From Raphanus sativus (taxonomy: Eukaryota > Streptophyta > Magnoliopsida > Brassicales > Brassicaceae), in the NCBI RefSeq assembly GCF_000801105.2, contig NC_079514.1, positions 29,189,075 through 29,253,074 of the forward strand: a stretch of DNA of 64,000 nt. Direction: 5' to 3'. This document shows positions 59,669 to 64,000 of this stretch, piece after piece; positions within the stretch are counted from its first letter, which is position 1; the number at the start of each line of letters is the position of its first letter. A model generated the notes under the pieces. The model searched no databases. It worked only from the letters and a program-made list of their open reading frames with translations, and was not told the origin of the DNA. The translations under genes were made by a program, and so were the position numbers.

Positions 59669-59764
59669 GGTGCTACAACATCGGGGTGGTAAGATACTGG
59701 GGCTCTATGACACCAGGGCACTATGATGTCAGGGTGCTATGATGCCATGGCGCTATCATGCTAG
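59669..59764. repeat. Exact-period 16-bp minisatellite, six units
   Basis: Six consecutive 16-mers, each starting GG, with no length change: GGTGCTACAACATCGG, GGTGGTAAGATACTGG, GGCTCTATGACACCAG, GGCACTATGATGTCAG, GGTGCTATGATGCCAT, GGCGCTATCATGCTAG. The approximate consensus is GGTGCTATGATGCCAG. Units differ by substitution only, and a decayed unit may precede at 59654. Confidence 0.88.
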
Positions 59765-60704
59765 AAAAGGTAGGTAAGGCGATACGAGCCATCAATGTAG
59801 AAGGGTGGAACTATCTGAGAGAAGCTGTGTATCTGTGTTAAGATTTAAAAGTGGTAGAGAACGATTAGCTTGCTATTGGCAGAGATAGGTTAGTACTCTA
59901 TAGATCCTAATGAGGTCTAGATCATCAATTATAACCTATGTATTGTAATGACTGAGTTCATAATGTTGCTTGTTATTAAGGTGTTGTTGATTTCTTGTTT
60001 GTTAATGGCTAGTCAGTTTTCATTCTGCATTAAGTAGTATAAATGTTCATGCGGAAAAACTGGTTTAGAACAGCTTTTCATTCTCCTATATGCAAGACTG
60101 TAAGTAAAAATGGTGGATATGGTTAGGTTGGTGTGTTATAAAAATGAAACCCGTCTGTAAATCATGGGACCAATAACAGAATTAGGTGGTATGTCTGATT
60201 ATGTAAACATGTATCCTAAACCCTACTCTCGTAACCCCAGGTTGAATGTAGGCGAGTGTTCCAAAACCGTTGATGAATTAGCCATTAAGCACTATTAATG
60301 GGTCTTCAATGGGGTAGACAGTGGAAGCTTTGAGAAATCTTAGGTCTTTAAAAGTTTTTGCGTTTAGGATTAGTTGGAATCGGTGGGTGGCTGAGATTGG
60401 ACAACAAGAAACCATCTTGGCAAAGAGAGAAAATTAAACGATTTTGGACAGAGAAAATTAAACGATTTTGGACAAAGAAAATTTCTTCTTTGAGGACTGA
60501 GGATTATTTGCTCTCCTGAGTATTTTCTGGACCAAAAATGACATAAGATTTTGAGTCTCAGAAATGAAGTAATTACGATTACATAGGAGATTAGATCCGG
60601 GGCGATCGCACCTATTGCCCTTCACCCTTGATTAAAGCTGACACTGCTTCCAAATCATTTGTTTTTGTCATTCGGTTCATTTATGCTTTTCAGTTTGTTT
60701 GAGG
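59765..60704. other. Gene-free stretch
   Basis: No coding domain. A short direct repeat AGAGAAAATTAAACGATTTTGGACA (25 bases, about 60425 and 60450) is present. Confidence 0.4.
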
Positions 60705-60712
60705 CCAGTTGG

Positions 60713-60887
60713 CAGGGTCGATCATGGGCTAAGCCTAACTAAATATTCGCCTCAAGCCCCCAAAATTTTTGAAGATTTTTATATGGATAAAAGCCTCCAA
60801 ATTTATTAAAAAAAAAATTTAGGTCTCCAAATTTTTAAATTTTATCTTTAATCGTCTATAACCCCTAAAATTTCAGGGCCGACCCTG
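60713..60887. mobile_element. hAT-type MITE (175 bp)
   Basis: Ends CAGGGTCG and CGACCCTG are inverted repeats. Flanks CCAGTTGG (60705-60712) and CCAGTCGG (60888-60895) form an 8-bp target duplication with one mismatch. No coding capacity. Confidence 0.85.
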
Positions 60888-60895
60888 CCAGTCGG

Positions 60896-61488
60896 ATCTT
60901 AGACATCGCAAACTCCATTCATCATTTAACATGGCACCATCAGTTCTATCACCTATAATGCTATACAGTAACTAAAAGTGTGATGTGAGTGGTTTAGCAT
61001 GCTTTTGTGGTGAATAGTGCTTGTTAACTCTTGTCGATATCTCTTTTCGTAGACATCTATTCTTCTTTCCTTTGTTAACTGGATACATGTAGAAAAAAGT
61101 ACTTCTTATATATGGTGTAAATGTTAATTTGTTAACTATATCAAAATTAGCCAATATTCTTAATTTCATTTCCATATTTTGTTATTTAGCAAATTATTCT
61201 TTTTTAGTTTCCTTTTAGAAAGGTAACAAAAGAAAAAAAAAGTTTTGATAAAAAAAAAAAAAGTCAAAGTCAACTAACAAAAACGGGTGACTAAATTATC
61301 CAAGTCGAGTGCATATCTCTATTCTTTGACTTAGTCCTTCCCAACTTGATATTTTTTTCACTTTTTTTTAATATAAGGGATCTCGATATCTACTTGATAT
61401 ACTTTTTTTGTTTGCGCATTTATCTGCTCTTTCACATCATACCAACCCCAAGAAAAGGCAACTTAATTCAGATATCAATCAATCAGTC
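60896..61488. other. Promoter side of the receptor-like gene
   Basis: AT-rich, with A runs at 61230-61265. AGTCAAAGTCAAC at 61262-61274 and TTTGACTT at about 61325 are W-box-type (TTGAC) elements on both strands, typical of defence-related promoters. No other gene. Confidence 0.5.
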
Positions 61489-62245
61489 ATGTTCTCTTCA
61501 ATACTCTTCGGTTTCTCAAACGCCAATTCTTGTCTGATCTTGTTATCCTTTTTGTTCTACTTTCACCATCTTCCTTGTGCGCTAAGTCAACCAGACCTTA
61601 AGTTCTGTGATAACCTGTTTCACTGTGGGAATATAACAGCGGGGTTTCCTTTCTGGGGAGGGGCTCGAGCAGAACCTTGTGGTCATCCTTCTTTGGGGCT
61701 CCACTGTGGCCCAAACTCGAACAAGACTTACTTTATTTTCTCAGGTCAGATGTACAGTGTCCTTTTCTTAGACAGCTCAACTAACACCCTTGGGCTTGCT
61801 AGGCAAGACTTTTTAGGTGGATCATTCTGCAATTCTACATTAACCGGTACAACGTTGACTCCTGACCTCTTTCAGCTTTCGCCAGAGTACACGACCCTCT
61901 TTGTTTACTACCTCTGCCAATCTCATCTTCCCAATCCGGCGAATTTCAAATGTCCTAGTATTGGTGTTGCATCACTGCATCGGAGCAATAAAAATCATGA
62001 AAAGTGTTCTGCAAGTTTCAACATCACTGTTCCAACAAGTTATGTCCCAGAGGGTGAAACCTTGAACTTGACCCGTTTACAAAGTGTTCTTCAAAAGGGA
62101 TTTGAGGTGAAACTGAGGATTGATGGGAGACCGTGTCAAGAATGTAAATCCACGGGTGGAGTCTGCGGCTACGATGTTGGCACTCCCGTTTGCTGCAAGA
62201 AAAATTCTTCATCCAAAATCAAATGCCATCGAATGATTCCATCTG
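61489..62245 (+). CDS. LRK10-like/WAK-type ectodomain exon (first of two)
   Basis: The exon opens MFSSILFGFSNANSC with a hydrophobic signal (ILLSFLFYFHHLPCALS). It then carries a galacturonan-binding WAK-type domain (residues about 38-110: DLKFCDNLFHCGNITAGFPF, GARAEPCGHPSLGLHC) and a WAK-associated C-terminal module (ECKSTGGVCGYD, VCCKKN). It ends MIPSG at a strong donor, GTATGT at 62246, in phase 1. LRK10-like kinases continue with a transmembrane segment and a kinase, but none follows within 850 bases. The next recognisable exon is a second ectodomain at 63285, with a phase-1 acceptor. This is therefore either a kinase-less truncated duplicate or the first exon of a tandem-ectodomain receptor. 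Confidence 0.82.
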
Positions 62246-63196
62246 GTATGTTTCTGAATTATTAGCAAGTTTTTTATGCATATCATATTAGTTCTCCCCC
62301 TTGCCAAAAATTATGCAGTATTACAACGATGCAACCAGACTAAAACAGAAAATAACAGATCGCTCATAAGTCGATTTGCAGCTTCCTAAGTTCCACTATG
62401 ACACATAACGTAACTATAAACTCTATATTGCACAACAAGTAAATCAACAAGCATTTAGAACATACTAATCACGAGGAATTACGGCTCATACTAATCACCA
62501 TGTCACAAAAATATTTTTCGATTACCTTATGCTAGTTTTAGCCGTATTAAGACATACCTTACTTCCTAGTGAGCTCCAGATAGAAGATAGAAACTTGATT
62601 GGTGTAAAATTCTTGATATGTCTCTAGCAACTTGGCATACACGATTCCCATCAAGTCATTTTCAATGAATGGACCATGGACGTCTTCATTACCATGAATC
62701 ATCCGCTTTCTTTATCAGTCCCTTCTTCTACTTCATAGACATCTTTCGGTTCAGTTTGGGTAAAAGCTAAAGAGTCATAGTCTTGTTCCACTCTTCTTTC
62801 TTTTTCTAGCCCCATTTCTACTCTGCCTGACTTTTCTTACTAAACTTTGTTACACCGGCACTTACGTTTTTAGTCGTCATACAAAAAAACAAAAAAAGAA
62901 TAATGTTAATAAGAACTGATATTTTAATAGCAACCATTCAAAATAAAATATTTTAAATAATATAATATCCGGACTGTCTACCAGTCCATTCGAAGACTAA
63001 GTCATCCTTACTACACACCTAATTACAAGGAAATTTCCCATTGGAAGTAGTTTTTCAGATAGAGAATACATATAAAGAAACCAAGACTTAGACAAAAACC
63101 ATGTTCCTATTCATCTTCATCTTCTTCTTCTTCTTCTTCTTCTTCTTCTTCAGCCTCTTACTCATCTTCAAGAAAAAAAAAGCAGAGGAGAGTACC
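62246..63196. other. Interval between the two ectodomain exons
   Basis: No kinase exon. On the minus strand around 62725-62570 a short stretch reads KRMIHGNEDVHG, then FIENDLMGIVYAKLLETY, which may be a relic of another gene but has no open context. 63000-63100 is the likely local promoter of the second exon if it has its own start. Confidence 0.4.
63112..63151 (+). repeat. (TTC)n microsatellite in or before the second receptor exon
   Basis: About twelve TTC/CTT triplets. From the in-frame ATG at 63101 they would encode a polyphenylalanine stretch followed by SLLLIFKKKKAEEST and then the ATG at 63197. CTT-rich leaders are common in plant 5' untranslated regions, so translation of this run is doubtful. 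Confidence 0.85.
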
Positions 63197-64000
63197 ATGA
63201 TAAATGTTTATCAGTCTCTGACAAAATCTTGGTCCTATGCAACCATATGGATGATCTTTGTCATCCCCTCTTTTTCGTTTTCAGTTGATGATCATCATAA
63301 AAAATGCGCTCAGTGGTTTGATTGCGCCAATCTGGTAGAACTCAATTATCCCTTTTGGAAACCTGATAGAAAAGAGTGCGGCCACCCGGATTTTAAGGTT
63401 AACTGCAGTGGAGATTTTGCAGAGATAAGTATATCCACAGTTAAGTTTCAAATCCTTTCTGCCAAGTTTAACATCCTTAGACTTGCCATAAAGGATTATC
63501 ACAACAATCTTTGTCCCCAATACCCTGAGAATGTAACAATCAACCAAGATGTCCTTCACTTTTCTGCCGACGCCATGATGTCAATACTTTACTACAACTG
63601 CTCTGATCAAAGTGTAGATGTTCCTCTCGGTTTTCACATTACAAAGCTAGACTGTGAAGATACTAGTGGTGGCCAAAGTTACTTTGTCTCGTCCGCTTTA
63701 CGTTCCTGGGATAGCGCTATCTTAGAAAAGTCAAGCGCATCGTGTGAAAGAAATGTCACTATTCCTGTCTCTCGATCTGCCTTGAGGATTCAAGATGGAA
63801 ATCCGACTCTGGAGGCTATAAAGATGGCTCTTAACGAGGGTTTCGAGGTTACATTTAAAAGTGAATGTGGGGAATGCGCAAAATCGCAGGGTTCTTGTGG
63901 TTCTAATGATAGCTCGAGAGCATTCGTTTGCTATTGTGAGAACGGGCCTCACGAGCATACTTGCGATAATGAGATACCAAAGACGAGTAATGATCTATCT
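63197..64000 (+). CDS. LRK10-like receptor kinase, ectodomain (partial, runs off window)
   Basis: Open from ATG 63197 to the window end (268 codons) with no stop. A signal peptide (WSYATIWMIFVIPSFSFS) precedes a galacturonan-binding WAK-type domain (KKCAQWFDC, LNYPFWKPDRKECGHPDF, KVNCSGDF) and a WAK-associated module (CERNVTIPVS, GFEVTFKSECGECAKSQGSC, FVCYCENG). Arabidopsis relatives (LRK10L group, for example AT5G38210) continue into a transmembrane helix and a Ser/Thr kinase. An AG acceptor at 63283-63284, right after the signal peptide, would allow splicing from 62245 in phase. An upstream in-frame ATG at 63101 would add 32 residues including poly-Phe. Confidence 0.85.
   Translation, partial: MINVYQSLTKSWSYATIWMIFVIPSFSFSVDDHHKKCAQWFDCANLVELNYPFWKPDRKECGHPDFKVNCSGDFAEISISTVKFQILSAKFNILRLAIKDYHNNLCPQYPENVTINQDVLHFSADAMMSILYYNCSDQSVDVPLGFHITKLDCEDTSGGQSYFVSSALRSWDSAILEKSSASCERNVTIPVSRSALRIQDGNPTLEAIKMALNEGFEVTFKSECGECAKSQGSCGSNDSSRAFVCYCENGPHEHTCDNEIPKTSNDLS

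Overview
The window is nuclear DNA of a Brassicaceae plant. Intron-containing genes, AT-rich spacers, Helitrons, hAT MITEs, a LINE and Gypsy-type LTR elements all point that way. The low-copy genes look collinear with Arabidopsis thaliana chromosome 5 AT5G38140-AT5G38210: an NF-YC12-like gene, a PMI15-like WEB gene, an AT5G38160-38195-type lipid-transfer protein, an AT5G38200-type glutamine amidotransferase and LRK10-like receptor exons. The species cannot be named from the sequence alone.

Region 1 (1 to about 13140) is a mosaic nuclear insertion of plastid DNA. A ycf2 block (inverted-repeat DNA) is joined to a clpP-to-psbJ block (large single copy). A 100-N assembly gap follows, then a petB-psbH-psbN-psbT block that lies on the other side of clpP in a plastome. 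Nearly every plastid reading frame is broken by 1-base indels; only petG is fully intact and psbN is open through two compensating indels. Region 2 (13.1-20 kb) is Helitron and minisatellite DNA with a duplicated gene fragment. Region 3 (20-43 kb) holds the genic backbone: NF-YC-like (20.6-21.1 kb, minus), WEB/PMI15-like (26.3-28.1 kb, minus), an RPA/DUF223 fragment (30.7 kb), LTP (34.6 kb, plus) and the glutamine amidotransferase (41.2-43.2 kb, plus, five exons). Helitrons and a hAT MITE with an exact 8-bp target duplication separate them.

Region 4 (43-61 kb) is a nested transposon block. It contains a SINE, a Helitron, a LINE broken by a telomere-motif palindrome, a Gypsy leader fragment and a CGGGT-rich repeat. 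It also contains a complete 7.8-kb non-autonomous LTR element (minus strand, TSD TAAAT) that encodes only Gag and an aspartic protease. After it come a TIR element, a long CT microsatellite, an exact 16-bp x 6 array and a hAT MITE. Region 5 (61.5-64 kb) carries two successive exons for cysteine-rich wall-associated-kinase-type ectodomains. They can be joined by a phase-compatible splice, which would give a tandem-ectodomain receptor; its transmembrane and kinase part would lie beyond the window.

The genes do not form one pathway. PMI15-like proteins act in chloroplast photorelocation, NF-YC proteins in transcription, LTPs in extracellular lipid binding, and LRK10-like proteins at the cell surface. 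They are neighbours by ancestral synteny.
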